Assembly: GCF_006658505.1 (NCBI RefSeq)
Contig: NZ_VFUZ01000007.1
Coordinates: 124,001-188,000 of the forward strand
Direction of reading: 5' to 3'
Source of the DNA: Mesorhizobium sp. B2-4-15
GTDB taxonomy: Bacteria > Pseudomonadota > Alphaproteobacteria > Rhizobiales > Rhizobiaceae
DNA: 64,000 nucleotides
Of the stretch, positions 1 to 9,705 are shown piece after piece (the first letter of the stretch is position 1; each line of letters begins with the position of its first letter). The notes under the pieces were generated by a model. The model was not told where the DNA came from, made no database searches, and was given only the letters and a program-made list of their open reading frames with translations. A program made the position numbers and the translations under genes.

Positions 1-1
1 G

Positions 2-481
2 ATCGGCGTGGTGATCATCGTCCGTCCCGGCGTCGACGCGGTCGATCCCGGACATCTGGTCGTGCTGGGCGCCGCGGTCTGTTTCGGCGCCTCATTGGTT
101 CTTGTCAAATCGCTGACGCGCACCGACAGTGTCGTGCGCATCATTTTCTGGATGCTGATCATCCAGTCCGCCGTTGGCCTCATCCCGGCGCTCTATGTGT
201 GGCGCAACCCATCGCTTGAACTCTGGCCGTGGATCCTGCTGATCGCCTTCAGTGGCATGTCGTCGCATTTCTGCATGGCCCGCGCGCTCACCTATGCGGA
301 CGCGACCGTCATTTCACCCATGGATTTCCTGCGCGTCCCCTTGTCGGCGCTGGTTGGCTGGCTGCTCTATAGCGAACAGATCGACGCCTTCACCGCGGGC
401 GGTGCGCTGCTCATCCTGATGGGCAACCTGCTCAATCTGCAGCGCAAACCGGTACAGCCGGCTGAAGTGGCGGCATCGTAG
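2..481 (+). CDS. EamA/DMT-family transporter, C-terminal part (cut by window start)
   Basis: The reading frame is open from the window edge, so the true start lies upstream. The visible 159 residues match the second EamA repeat of a 10-TM drug/metabolite transporter. It opens with the IxRPG segment that closes one half (IGVVIIVRPG), then gives four to five hydrophobic helices, including LGAAVCFGASLVLVKSL and FWMLIIQSAVGLIPALYVW, and a last helix ALLILMGNLLNL before a short polar tail. Members are inner-membrane exporters of amino acids or metabolites; the substrate cannot be read from this part. It converges with dnaE, with about 137 bases between their ends that hold nothing I recognise. Confidence 0.8.
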   Translation: MGVVIIVRPGVDAVDPGHLVVLGAAVCFGASLVLVKSLTRTDSVVRIIFWMLIIQSAVGLIPALYVWRNPSLELWPWILLIAFSGMSSHFCMARALTYADATVISPMDFLRVPLSALVGWLLYSEQIDAFTAGGALLILMGNLLNLQRKPVQPAEVAAS

Positions 482-618
482 GCCGACCAGCCTCTTGGCG
501 CAGCCGCGCCGGTGCGGAACGGTCTCTTGATGTGACCTTGTCCGAAGCCTTCTTGCCGATCACGGTGATATAGGCGGCGGATGCCGCCCGATGCGTGGTC
601 ACCTGGCAAAGGCGGCGA

Positions 619-3600
619 TCACACCAGTTCCACTTCGACCACGCCCGGCACCGCGCGCATCGCCGAAGCGATCTGCGGCGAGACGCGGTAGCCGCCCTGC
701 AAGGCAATCTCGATCTCGCCCTGCGCCTCTTCCTTGATCACGATAATGCTGACCTGGCTTTCGCCGCGCTGGGTGAGTTGGGACTGGATCATCGACGCCG
801 GTCCTTCGTTCCTGACGAAAATGCGCAGCGCCTTCTGGATGCGGCTTGCCTCGTCCTCCAGCGATTGCACGGAGTTGATGCGCAAATTGACGCCCTCGGG
901 CCTGTCCTCGGCGGCGACCTGGATGACGACGGAGCGGCCAGGCTCCAGGAAGTCGCGAAACTGGGCCAATCCTTCCGAAAACAGAACGGCCTCATACTGT
1001 CCCGACGTGTCGGAGAACTGCACCACCCCCATTTTGTTGCCGGTGCGTGTCTTGCGCTCCTGCTTGGTCGTCACCGTGCCGGCAAGCCGGCCGGCGGTGG
1101 CGCCCCGCTTGACGGCGGCCGAGAACTCGCCCCAGGTCTGCACCCGCATCTTCTGCAGCGCCGCCTTGTACTCGTCGAGCGGATGAGCCGAGAGATAGAA
1201 GCCGACGACCTGGAATTCGCGGTGCAGGCGGTCGGCGGCCAGCCACGGATCCGTTGCCGGCAGGTTGAGCGCCTGCGACTGTGCGCCCAACGAAGCGCCG
1301 AAAATGTCGGCCTGGCCGGAAACCGCGTTCTGCTGGGCAAGTGATGCCAGCCCCATCATCCGTTCGACGCCGGCCATCATCTGAGCGCGGTCGTGGCCGA
1401 AGCAGTCGAGCGCGCCGGCCATGATCAGGCTTTCGAAGACGCGCTTGCCGACGATCTTGGGATCGACCCGTTCGCAGAAATCGGCAAGGTTCTTGAACGG
1501 CTTTTCACCTCGCACGGCAACGATATGCTCGACCGCCGCGTCGCCGACGCCCTTGAGCGCGGCCATCGAATAATAGATGCGGTTCTCGCCGACCTCGAAG
1601 GGACGAAAACTCGTCATAACGGACGGCGCCAGCACCTCGATGCCAAGGCGCAATGCATCCTGCCGGAAGTCTGCGAGCTTGTCGGTGTTGCCCATGTCGA
1701 GCGTCATCGATGCCGCCAGGAACTCGACCGGGTAATGCGCCTTGAGATAGGCCGTCTGATAGGAGACCACGGCGTAGGCGGCGGCGTGCGACTTATTGAA
1801 ACCATAATCGGCGAACTTGGCCAGCAGGTCGAAAATGAAGTCGGCTTGCGGCTTGGCAACGCCGCGCTCGACAGCACCCGAGACGAAGCGCTCGCGCTGC
1901 TTGTCCATCTCGGCGCGGATCTTCTTGCCCATGGCGCGGCGCAGAAGATCGGCTTCGCCGAGCGAATAGCCCGACAGCTCCTGCGCGATCTGCATGACCT
2001 GTTCCTGGTAGACGATGACGCCTTGCGTCTCCTTCACCAGATGGTCGATCTTGGGATGGATCGAGGCCATCTCCTCCTCGCCATGCTTTCTGGCGTTGTA
2101 GGTCGGGATATTTTCCATCGGGCCCGGCCGGTAGAGCGCGACCAGCGCGATGATGTCCTCGATGCAGTCGGGCCGCATGCCGATCAGCGCCTTGCGCATG
2201 CCGGCACTTTCAACCTGGAACACGCCAACCACCTCGCCGCGCGACAGCATGGCGTAGGTGTCGGGATCATCGAGCGGGATTGTCGCCAAGTCGATGTCGA
2301 TGCCGCGGCGGCGGATCAGTTTCACCGCCGTCTCCAGCACCGTCAGCGTTTTCAGGCCGAGGAAGTCGAACTTCACCAGCCCGGCCTGCTCGACATATTT
2401 CATGTTGAACTGGGTGACAGGCATGTCCGAGCGCGGATCGCGGTACATCGGCACCAGCTCCGACAGCGGCCGGTCGCCGATAACGATGCCAGCGGCGTGC
2501 GTCGAGGCGTGACGGTAGAGCCCTTCCAGCTTCTGCGCCATGTCGAGCAGCGTCTGGACGATCGGCTCCTTCTCGGCCTCCTCGGCAAAGCGTGGCTCGT
2601 TGGCGATGGCATCGGCGAGCTTGACCGGATTGGCCGGGTTCTGCGGCACCATCTTGGACAGCTTGTCGACCTGGCCGTAGGGCATCTGCAGCACGCGGCC
2701 GACGTCGCGCAGCACGGCCCGGGCCTGCAGCGTACCGAAGGTGATGATCTGGCCGACCTGGTCGCGGCCGTATTTCTGCTGGACATAACGGATCACCTCT
2801 TCGCGGCGGTCCTGGCAGAAGTCGATGTCGAAGTCGGGCATCGACACGCGGTCCGGATTGAGGAAGCGCTCGAACAGCAAGGAGAATCGCAGCGGATCGA
2901 TGTCGGTGATGGTCGTCGAATAGGCGACCAGCGATCCGGCGCCCGAACCACGGCCCGGACCGACCGGAATGCCCTGTGCCTTGGCCCATTTGATGAAGTC
3001 GGCAACGATCAGGAAGTAGCCGGGGAACTTCATCTTCTCGATGATGCCGAGCTCGAATTCGAGCCGCTCGCGATATTGCTCGACCGTGTAGCCCGGGGTC
3101 GGTCCATGCAGGGCAAGGCGGGCGTCGAGCCCCTCTCGCGCCTGCCGGGCGAGTTCCGCGGCCTCGGCCTTTTCGGCCGCGTCCTTGTCGGCACTGTCGC
3201 CGCCGGTGAAGCGCGGCAGGATCGGGCTGCGGTTCTTTGGGTAGTAGGAGCAGCGCAGCGCGATTTCGACTGTGTTGTCGATCGCTTCCGGCAGGTCGGC
3301 GAACAGCTGCGACATGTCGGTCTGGCTGCGCAGGAAATTGTCCGGCGACAGCCGGCGGCGGGTGTCGACGGCGACGACCGAGCCTTCGGCAATGGCAATC
3401 AGCGCGTCATGCGCCTCATAATCGTCGCGCGATGAGAAAAACGCCTCGTTGGTGGCGACCAGTGGCAGCTCGTGCGCATAGGCCAGATCGATCGTCGAAT
3501 GTTCGATCATCCGGTCGTAGCCGGCAACCCGTTCCAGTTCGACATAGAGGCGGTCGCCGAACATCGCCTTGAGCGTCAAAAGCCGCGTCTCGGCAAGATC

Positions 3601-4146
3601 GCGGCGATCTTCCTTCAAGGCGCTGCCGATCGGGCCGCGCGGTCCGCCGCTGAGGCAGATCAGCCCATCAGCCTGCCCCTCCAGCATCCCGGTGGTCAGG
3701 TGCACGGCTTCGCCGGGTGGCGTTTCCAGGTAGACGCGGCTGACAAGCCTGACCAGATTGGAATAGCCGGCTTCGGTCGCCGCGATCAGGACGACCGGCC
3801 GCATCTCCGGGCCTTGCCGCCGGCGGTCGCGCTGGCCGTCGCTGTTTTCGCCGGAAAAGGCGAGCGCGATCTGGCAGCCGATGATCGGCTGGATGCCGTC
3901 CTTGACCGCCTTCTGGGCGAATTCCAGCGCGCCGAACAGATTGTTGGTGTCGGTGACGGCAATCGCCGGGGCTTCGTCTTTCAGCGCATGGCCGACGATC
4001 TTGCCAAGCTGAAGCGCGCCCTCGAGCAGCGAATAGGCCGAATGCACCCGCAGATGGACGAACGGCCGCACGGGCGCCTTCGGCGGCATGGCCGCAATCG
4101 CGGCTTCGCGCTTCAGGGGGTCGCGTGGAAGTCTCTCATCCGCCAT
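619..4146 (-). CDS. dnaE: DNA polymerase III subunit alpha (DnaE1)
   Basis: Replicative DNA polymerase catalytic subunit, about 1175 residues, the usual length of DnaE1. An N-terminal PHP domain is visible (VHSAYSLLEGA, then VTDTNNLFGALEF). The polymerase core follows, with GPGRGSGAGSLVAY and the catalytic aspartate motif PDFDIDFCQDRREEV in the middle of the protein. The fingers and helix-hairpin-helix part contains GFNKSHAAAYA, and the OB fold near the C-terminus contains NKMGVVQFSDTSG. The frame is open 25 codons further upstream, but MADERLPRD at 4146 is the more plausible start because the extra residues lack family character. The gene lies alone on the minus strand, downstream of pccA. 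The opposite strand carries long open frames that are only GC-bias shadows. Confidence 0.95.
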   Translation of the reverse strand: MADERLPRDPLKREAAIAAMPPKAPVRPFVHLRVHSAYSLLEGALQLGKIVGHALKDEAPAIAVTDTNNLFGALEFAQKAVKDGIQPIIGCQIALAFSGENSDGQRDRRRQGPEMRPVVLIAATEAGYSNLVRLVSRVYLETPPGEAVHLTTGMLEGQADGLICLSGGPRGPIGSALKEDRRDLAETRLLTLKAMFGDRLYVELERVAGYDRMIEHSTIDLAYAHELPLVATNEAFFSSRDDYEAHDALIAIAEGSVVAVDTRRRLSPDNFLRSQTDMSQLFADLPEAIDNTVEIALRCSYYPKNRSPILPRFTGGDSADKDAAEKAEAAELARQAREGLDARLALHGPTPGYTVEQYRERLEFELGIIEKMKFPGYFLIVADFIKWAKAQGIPVGPGRGSGAGSLVAYSTTITDIDPLRFSLLFERFLNPDRVSMPDFDIDFCQDRREEVIRYVQQKYGRDQVGQIITFGTLQARAVLRDVGRVLQMPYGQVDKLSKMVPQNPANPVKLADAIANEPRFAEEAEKEPIVQTLLDMAQKLEGLYRHASTHAAGIVIGDRPLSELVPMYRDPRSDMPVTQFNMKYVEQAGLVKFDFLGLKTLTVLETAVKLIRRRGIDIDLATIPLDDPDTYAMLSRGEVVGVFQVESAGMRKALIGMRPDCIEDIIALVALYRPGPMENIPTYNARKHGEEEMASIHPKIDHLVKETQGVIVYQEQVMQIAQELSGYSLGEADLLRRAMGKKIRAEMDKQRERFVSGAVERGVAKPQADFIFDLLAKFADYGFNKSHAAAYAVVSYQTAYLKAHYPVEFLAASMTLDMGNTDKLADFRQDALRLGIEVLAPSVMTSFRPFEVGENRIYYSMAALKGVGDAAVEHIVAVRGEKPFKNLADFCERVDPKIVGKRVFESLIMAGALDCFGHDRAQMMAGVERMMGLASLAQQNAVSGQADIFGASLGAQSQALNLPATDPWLAADRLHREFQVVGFYLSAHPLDEYKAALQKMRVQTWGEFSAAVKRGATAGRLAGTVTTKQERKTRTGNKMGVVQFSDTSGQYEAVLFSEGLAQFRDFLEPGRSVVIQVAAEDRPEGVNLRINSVQSLEDEASRIQKALRIFVRNEGPASMIQSQLTQRGESQVSIIVIKEEAQGEIEIALQGGYRVSPQIASAMRAVPGVVEVELV

Positions 4147-4273
4147 GATTTCTCGTGCTGCCCGTAAAACTTGAGTCGATGGAGATGTATTGTCCGGGAC
4201 CGGGCGATACCAGTCCAGCACAAACGACCACCAGCCACAGGCTTCCGCGACCTGCCCGGCTCGCCTCAGTCTC

Positions 4274-6286
4274 TCAGGCGAATTCCATGATCACCGCGTC
4301 GACAGCCAGGCTGTCGCCCGGCTTGGCGTTCAGTCTCGACACGACAAGGTCGCGTTCAGCGCGCAGCACGTTTTCCATCTTCATCGCCTCGACCACGGCC
4401 AAAGTCTCGCCGGCCTTGACCTCCTGGCCCTCGGCGACGGCGATCGACACGACAAGGCCAGGCATCGGGCAGAGCAGCAGCTTCGACGTGTCCGGCGCCA
4501 CCTTCTCCGGCATCAGTTTTTCCAGTTCGGCGGTGCGCGGCAGCATCGCCCGCGCGGCCACCGACATGCCTTTCCAGGCGATGCGAAGACCATTTGCAAC
4601 CGGCCGGATCTGGGCGGTGACTTGGCGCTTGCCGACCGTGCCGCGCCAGATGAGGTCGCCCGGCCGCCAGTCGGACGAAACGGTCAGCGCCTTGCCGCCG
4701 TCGATCGACAGGTCGATCTCCATCGGAATGGAAATCATGCCTTCGAGGATGGCCGCCGGCAGATAATCCTCGCCGAGCTTAACCACCCAGTCGCGCTTGA
4801 GCGCTCCCGAATGCGGCGCCAGGCGCCCACCCAAACGGTCGAGCCGGTCGCGGCGCAGCAGTTCGACCGCGGTCGCGATCGAGGCCAGCACGGCCTTTTC
4901 CTCGCTGTTCGGCACGATGGGCGCAAAACCATCGGGATATTCCTCGGCGATGAACCCGGTCGATATCGCCCCTTCCCGCCAGCGCGGGTGCTGCATCAGC
5001 GCCGCCAGGAACGGAATGTTGTGCTCGATGCCGTCAACCACAAAACTGTCGAGCGCTTCCGACATGGCGTCGATGGCTTCGAGCCGCGTCGGCGCCCAGG
5101 TGCACAGCTTGGCCAGCATCGGATCGTAGAACATCGAGATCTCCGAACCCTCGGTGACGCCGGTGTCGTTGCGGACGACGACATCGCCGAACTGTCCTTC
5201 CTCGGGCGGCCGGTAGCGGGTCAGCCGGCCGATCGACGGCAGGAAATTGCGGTAGGGATCCTCGGCGTAGAGCCGGCTCTCCACCGCCCAGCCGTTCAGC
5301 TTGATATCGCTCTGCTTCAAAGCAAGCTTCTCGCCGGCGGCGACGCGGATCATCTGCTCGACCAGATCGATGCCGGTGACGAGCTCCGTCACCGGATGCT
5401 CGACCTGCAATCGCGTGTTCATCTCAAGGAAATAGAAGTTCTTGTCCTTGTCGACGATGAACTCGACCGTGCCCGCGCTCTGATAGTCGACGGCCCTGGC
5501 CAGCGCCACCGACTGCTCGCCCATGGCCTTTCTGGTCTTGGCATCGAGGAATGGCGAAGGCGCCTCTTCCGCCACCTTCTGGTTGCGGCGCTGGATCGAA
5601 CATTCGCGTTCGCCGAGGTAGAGCGCGTTGCCATGCGCGTCGGCCAGCACCTGGATCTCGATGTGGCGCGGGTCGACGACGAACTTTTCGATGAAAACAC
5701 GGTCGTCGCCGAACGAGCTCTTGGCCTCGGAGCGGGCCCGGTCAAACCCGTCGCGCACTTCCGACTGGTTCCAGGCGATGCGCATGCCCTTGCCGCCACC
5801 ACCGGCCGAGGCCTTGATCATCACGGGATAGCCGATTTCGCCGGCGATCTTCTCCGCATGGTCGGCATTCTCGATCACGCCGAGCCAGCCCGGAACCGTC
5901 GAAACCTTGGCGGCGTTGGCGAACTTCTTCGATTCGATCTTGTCGCCCATCGCCCTGATCGCCTTCGGCTTGGGACCGATGAAGACGATGCCTTCTTTCT
6001 CCAGGGCTTCGCAGAAGGCCGCTCGCTCGGACAGGAAGCCATAGCCCGGATGCACGGCCTGGGCGCCAGTCTGCTTACAGGCTGCGATGATCTTTTCAGG
6101 GACGAGGTAGCTCTGCGCCGCCGGCGACGGTCCGATATGCACCGCTTCGTCGGCCATCTCGACATGCACCGCGTCGCGATCGGCATCGGAATAGACGGCG
6201 ACCGTGGCAATGCCCATCTTGCGTGCCGTCTTGATGACGCGGCAGGCGATCTCGCCACGGTTGGCGATCAGGATCTTGGTGAACAT
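4274..6286 (-). CDS. pccA: Propionyl-/acyl-CoA carboxylase biotin-containing subunit (PccA type)
   Basis: A 670-residue fusion of biotin carboxylase and biotin carrier, the length of propionyl-CoA carboxylase alpha. It uses ATP and bicarbonate to carboxylate biotin and passes the carboxyl to a separate PccB-type beta subunit, which is not in this window. The biotin carboxylase domain starts ILIANRGEIACR; it has the ATP-grasp glycine loop SAGGGGKGMRI and the signature EMNTRLQVEHPVTE. The biotinyl domain near the C-terminus carries VVEAMKMEN, whose lysine is biotinylated. I chose the ATG at 6286 (MFTKILIANRG), with GAGGGA a few bases upstream; an 18-codon upstream extension looks untranslated. 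Acetyl- or methylcrotonyl-CoA carboxylase subunits are alternatives, but length and domain order favour PccA. Confidence 0.88.
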   Translation of the reverse strand: MFTKILIANRGEIACRVIKTARKMGIATVAVYSDADRDAVHVEMADEAVHIGPSPAAQSYLVPEKIIAACKQTGAQAVHPGYGFLSERAAFCEALEKEGIVFIGPKPKAIRAMGDKIESKKFANAAKVSTVPGWLGVIENADHAEKIAGEIGYPVMIKASAGGGGKGMRIAWNQSEVRDGFDRARSEAKSSFGDDRVFIEKFVVDPRHIEIQVLADAHGNALYLGERECSIQRRNQKVAEEAPSPFLDAKTRKAMGEQSVALARAVDYQSAGTVEFIVDKDKNFYFLEMNTRLQVEHPVTELVTGIDLVEQMIRVAAGEKLALKQSDIKLNGWAVESRLYAEDPYRNFLPSIGRLTRYRPPEEGQFGDVVVRNDTGVTEGSEISMFYDPMLAKLCTWAPTRLEAIDAMSEALDSFVVDGIEHNIPFLAALMQHPRWREGAISTGFIAEEYPDGFAPIVPNSEEKAVLASIATAVELLRRDRLDRLGGRLAPHSGALKRDWVVKLGEDYLPAAILEGMISIPMEIDLSIDGGKALTVSSDWRPGDLIWRGTVGKRQVTAQIRPVANGLRIAWKGMSVAARAMLPRTAELEKLMPEKVAPDTSKLLLCPMPGLVVSIAVAEGQEVKAGETLAVVEAMKMENVLRAERDLVVSRLNAKPGDSLAVDAVIMEFA

Positions 6287-6482
6287 GCGGATATCCCTCG
6301 GGTCGGCCGTTCCTTTTATGACCTGTGCTGGCGCGGTCAAGCCGGGTGGGTCAATCGCCGCCTTTCAATCGGTTAGGGAATAAAATTCTGCACGCTGGCC
6401 CAAGTGTGCAACCAGCTAGCAGTTGATCGTCGAGGCAAAACCTGAAAGCGTGCGCAAAAATCGCCTTTGGAGGAATTGCCTG

Positions 6483-7610
6483 ATGAAAACGCGCGCCGCT
6501 GTCGCCGTCGCCGCCGGAAAGCCGCTGGAGATCATGGAGGTCGACCTCGACGGTCCTCAGCCCGGCGAGGTGCTGGTCGAGATCAAGGCGACCGGCATCT
6601 GCCACACCGACGAGTTCACCCTGTCGGGCGCCGATCCCGAAGGCATCTTCCCGGCCATTCTGGGCCACGAAGGCGCCGGTGTCGTGGTCGATGTCGGCAA
6701 GGGCGTCACCTCGGTCAGGAAGGGCGACCATGTCATCCCGCTCTATACGCCCGAATGCCGGCAGTGCCCGTCCTGCCTGTCCAGGAAAACCAACCTCTGC
6801 ACCGCCATCCGCGCCACCCAGGGGCAAGGCCTGATGCCGGACGGCTCGTCGCGCTTTTCCATCGGCAAGGACAAGATCTTCCACTATATGGGCTGCTCGA
6901 CCTTCTCCAACTTCACCGTGCTTCCCGAGATCGCGGTGGCCAAGGTCAATCCGGACGCCCCTTTCGACAAGATCTGCTACATCGGCTGCGGCGTCACCAC
7001 CGGCATCGGTGCGGTCATCAACACCGCCAAGGTCGAGCAAGGCGCCACCGCCGTCGTCTTCGGTCTCGGCGGCATTGGCCTCAACGTCATCCAGGGCCTG
7101 AAGCTTGCCGGCGCCGACATGATCATCGGCGTCGACCTGAACAACGACAAGAAGGAATGGGGCGAGCGCTTCGGCATGACGCATTTCGTCAATCCGAAGG
7201 AGATCGACGGCGACATCGTGCCTTACCTCGTCAACATGACCAAGCGCGGTGCCGACCAGATCGGCGGCGCCGACTACACGTTCGACTGCACCGGCAACAC
7301 CAAGGTGATGCGCCAGGCGCTGGAAGCCTCGCATCGCGGCTGGGGCAAGTCGGTCGTCATCGGCGTCGCCGGCGCCGGCCAGGAGATCTCGACGCGGCCG
7401 TTCCAGCTGGTCACCGGCCGCAGCTGGATGGGCACCGCCTTCGGCGGCGCGCGCGGCCGCACCGACGTGCCCAAAATCGTCGACTGGTACATGGACGGCA
7501 AGATCCAGATCGATCCGATGATCACCCACACGCTGAAGCTCGAGGACATCAACAAGGGGTTCGACCTCATGCATGAGGGCAAGTCGATCCGAAGCGTCGT
7601 CGTTTACTGA
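6483..7610 (+). CDS. adhC: S-(hydroxymethyl)glutathione dehydrogenase (class III alcohol dehydrogenase)
   Basis: Zinc- and NAD-dependent dehydrogenase of 375 residues (also called FrmA) that oxidises S-hydroxymethylglutathione to S-formylglutathione in formaldehyde detoxification. Visible motifs are the catalytic zinc region GICHTDEF (Cys40) with GHEGAGVV, the four-cysteine structural zinc lobe around [15 protein letters not shown], and the nucleotide loop [10 protein letters not shown]. The ATG at 6483 follows GGAGGA at normal distance, so a 20-codon upstream extension of the frame was dropped. It lies 66 bases ahead of gfa on the same strand, and that pairing confirms the pathway. An S-formylglutathione hydrolase gene is not seen nearby. 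Confidence 0.95.
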   Translation: MKTRAAVAVAAGKPLEIMEVDLDGPQPGEVLVEIKATGICHTDEFTLSGADPEGIFPAILGHEGAGVVVDVGKGVTSVRKGDHVIPLYTPECRQCPSCLSRKTNLCTAIRATQGQGLMPDGSSRFSIGKDKIFHYMGCSTFSNFTVLPEIAVAKVNPDAPFDKICYIGCGVTTGIGAVINTAKVEQGATAVVFGLGGIGLNVIQGLKLAGADMIIGVDLNNDKKEWGERFGMTHFVNPKEIDGDIVPYLVNMTKRGADQIGGADYTFDCTGNTKVMRQALEASHRGWGKSVVIGVAGAGQEISTRPFQLVTGRSWMGTAFGGARGRTDVPKIVDWYMDGKIQIDPMITHTLKLEDINKGFDLMHEGKSIRSVVVY

Positions 7611-7676
7611 AGCCAGCCACACGCCGCCAGCCAACCGGCCAGCGACCTCTGTGGTTCACAAACGGGAGGAAATGGA

Positions 7677-8246
7677 ATGGCGGAGAAACTGCATCCAAAA
7701 ATCGACAATGGGCTGCCCAAGGAGAGCGCGAGCTTTGCCGGCGGCACGCTGATCTGCCTTTGCACCAGCAACCCGGTGAAGGTGAAGGTCAAGGGCCAGA
7801 TCGCCCACAACCACGCCTGCGGCTGCACCAAATGCTGGAAGCCGGACGGTGCGGTGTTCTCTGTCGTGGCCGTGGCCGGCACCGGCGATGTCACCGTCGC
7901 CGAAAATGGCGACAAGCTCAAGGTGGTCGACCCCGCCGCATTGATCCAGCGTCATGCCTGCACCGGCTGCGGCGTCCACATGCACGGGCCGGTCGAGCGC
8001 GATCATCCGTTCAAGGGCCTGACCTTCATCCACCCCGAGCGCTTCGAGGAGGACGGCTGGTCGCCGCCGGGCTTCACCGCCTTTGTCTCCTCGATCATCG
8101 AATCCGGTGTCGATCCGGGCCGCATGGACGGCATCCGCGGCCAGCTGAAGTCGATCGGGCTCGAACCCTATGACTGCCTCAACCCCGGCCTCATGGACTA
8201 CATCGCCACCTGGACGGCCAAGAGGTCTGGCGCCCTGCCGGCATGA
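7677..8246 (+). CDS. gfa: S-(hydroxymethyl)glutathione synthase / formaldehyde-activating enzyme Gfa
   Basis: A 189-residue Gfa-family protein that accelerates condensation of formaldehyde with glutathione, making the substrate for the dehydrogenase encoded just upstream. The zinc-binding cysteines are clear: [10 protein letters not shown], then [12 protein letters not shown], then [12 protein letters not shown]. Family members are about 190 residues, so it is full length. A strong ribosome site, GGGAGGAAATGG, fixes the ATG at 7677. The pair is probably one transcript; no regulator gene is adjacent, so its control cannot be told from the sequence. Confidence 0.95.
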   Translation: MAEKLHPKIDNGLPKESASFAGGTLICLCTSNPVKVKVKGQIAHNHACGCTKCWKPDGAVFSVVAVAGTGDVTVAENGDKLKVVDPAALIQRHACTGCGVHMHGPVERDHPFKGLTFIHPERFEEDGWSPPGFTAFVSSIIESGVDPGRMDGIRGQLKSIGLEPYDCLNPGLMDYIATWTAKRSGALPA

Positions 8247-8308
8247 TAGCTGAGATTCCAGGCGGGGGCCGGATATGTTTCCGGCCCCCGCGCGTTCCTG
8301 GAGAGACA

Positions 8309-8776
8309 ATGCCCGCACCCGCCATCTACGTCGATGCCGACGCATGCCCGGTGAAGGCCGAGGTCGAGAAAGTCGCCGACCGCCTTGGCATCGTCGTCAC
8401 CCATGTCTCCAATGGCGGCCTGCGGCCCTCACGCGATCCGATGATCCGCAACGTCGTCGTCTCCAAAGGCGCCGACGCCGCCGATGACTGGATCGTCGAG
8501 AACGCCAAACCCAACGATGTCGTGGTGACAGCGGACATTCCGCTTGCCGCCCGTGCGGTGGCGCTTGGCGCGCATGTGCTTGGGCCCACCGGACGTCCCT
8601 TCACGCCGGAAACCATCGGCATGGCGGTGGCCATGCGCGACCTCAAGCAGCATTTGCGCGAGACAGGCGAAAGCAAGGGCTACAATGCCAGCTTCGCGCC
8701 CCAGGACCGCTCGCGGTTCCTCGGCGAGCTCGACCGTATCTTGCGGCGCGCGCTGAAATCCGCCACACCCAGCTGA
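8309..8776 (+). CDS. YaiI/YqxD family protein (UPF0178)
   Basis: A 155-residue protein with the UPF0178 hallmark IYVDADACPVKAEVEKVA at the N-terminus and the NDVVVTADIPLAARAV and LGPTGRPFTPETIG segments. The family is cytosolic with a PIN/NYN-like fold and acidic residues that suggest nuclease activity, but its role is not settled. I chose ATG 8309, preceded by GGAGAGACA, instead of an upstream in-frame ATG at 8243 that would overlap gfa and add residues without family character. It follows gfa by about 60 bases. A pair of repeat elements begins directly after its stop codon. Confidence 0.88.
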   Translation: MPAPAIYVDADACPVKAEVEKVADRLGIVVTHVSNGGLRPSRDPMIRNVVVSKGADAADDWIVENAKPNDVVVTADIPLAARAVALGAHVLGPTGRPFTPETIGMAVAMRDLKQHLRETGESKGYNASFAPQDRSRFLGELDRILRRALKSATPS

Positions 8777-8777
8777 A

Positions 8778-8940
8778 GCAATTCCAGGAAAAGTGCGTAG
8801 CGGTTTTCCGTCCGGAATTGCGTCAAAACAAGAGATAAGGCAATTCCAGGAAAAGTGCTTGGCGGTTTTCCGTCCGGAATTGCGCCAAAACAAGAGATAG
8901 AGCGGTTCGCCGTTTCCGTGAAACGGTGAACTGTTCTAGA
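8778..8940. repeat. Two tandem copies of a palindromic intergenic element plus tail hairpin
   Basis: Two near-identical 44-base units, at 8778-8821 and 8840-8883, each begin GCAATTCC and end GGAATTGC with GCGGTTTTCCGTCC inside. They are followed by a second inverted repeat at about 8899-8938, with AGCGGTTC and AAACGGTGAACTG arms. The same unit with the same kind of tail recurs at 29905-30003 and, truncated, at 59574-59672. It fits the class of rhizobial intergenic mosaic palindromes, which have no known protein and are presumed mobilised in trans. Here it fills the gap between the YaiI gene and the DUF1345 gene. Confidence 0.85.
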
Positions 8941-8970
8941 AGCAGAGCGCCATTCAGGGTGGAGACCGCC

Positions 8971-9651
8971 ATGGCCGCCGAAACGCCTCCAATCAAGAAG
9001 CCGATGCAGCGGCACATGCTGTTTGTAATGTCGGCGTGTATTGGTGTCTTTGCGCTCCTTGTGGCGTTGCTCCTTCATGCCCCGCTAGCCTATTCGATCG
9101 GCGCCAACGCCTTCTTTGCCGCCTATGTCATACTGGTCGTCGCCCAGATGCCGAAGTTCACGGGCACCTATCTCAGCAAGAATGCGCGCGCCACCGATCA
9201 GCCGGTGCTGGTCATCTTCGCGGTCACGCTGGTCGTCGTCGGCCTCGCCATCATCTCATTGTTCCTGTTGATCAACCAGAAGGACAAAGGCCATCCCATC
9301 GAACTCGGCTTCGCGCTGCTGTCGATCCCGCTCGGCTGGTTCACCATCCATGCCATGGCCGCGCTCCATTATGCCCATGTCTACTGGATGGACGGCGAAG
9401 AGGTCGATGCCGGAACCAAGAAGAAAGTCCCCGTCGGGGGCCTGCTGTTCCCGGGCGACAAAAGGCCGGAAGGCTGGGATTTCCTCTATTTCTCCACCGT
9501 CATCGGCATGACCGCGCAGACCGCCGACACCAACATCTCGACGACGCATATGCGCCGGGTCGTGCTTGTCCACTCGATCCTGTCGTTCTTCTTCAACACG
9601 GTGATCGTCGCCGCCGCCGTCAACCTCGCCGTCAGCCTGGGCGGTTCGTAA
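8971..9651 (+). CDS. DUF1345-type integral membrane protein
   Basis: A 226-residue inner-membrane protein with about five hydrophobic helices, including LFVMSACIGVFALLVALLL, VLVIFAVTLVVVGLAIISLFLL and a C-terminal FFFNTVIVAAAVNLAV. The conserved part is the segment GWDFLYFSTVIGMTAQTADTNIS, in which polar residues cluster near the membrane, typical of DUF1345. No function is established for the family. I chose ATG 8971, after GGTGGAGACCGCC. It lies 54 bases before a cytochrome b gene and a molybdopterin oxidoreductase gene on the same strand, so it may be co-transcribed with them, but DUF1345 proteins are not known subunits of such enzymes. Confidence 0.72.
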   Translation: MAAETPPIKKPMQRHMLFVMSACIGVFALLVALLLHAPLAYSIGANAFFAAYVILVVAQMPKFTGTYLSKNARATDQPVLVIFAVTLVVVGLAIISLFLLINQKDKGHPIELGFALLSIPLGWFTIHAMAALHYAHVYWMDGEEVDAGTKKKVPVGGLLFPGDKRPEGWDFLYFSTVIGMTAQTADTNISTTHMRRVVLVHSILSFFFNTVIVAAAVNLAVSLGGS

Positions 9652-9705
9652 TAAATCCGTGATCGGATGAAACATCGTTTTGGATCGCAACGTATCAGGA
9701 GGACA

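Noticed and set aside
1393..3435. 680-codon open frame antisense to dnaE
   Set aside because: It mirrors dnaE codons in a high-GC gene; the sequence is rich in His, Arg, Asp and Val with no domain and no ribosome site.
4190..6376. 728-codon open frame antisense to pccA
   Set aside because: Same GC-bias effect; the minus-strand gene has full biotin carboxylase and biotinyl motifs.
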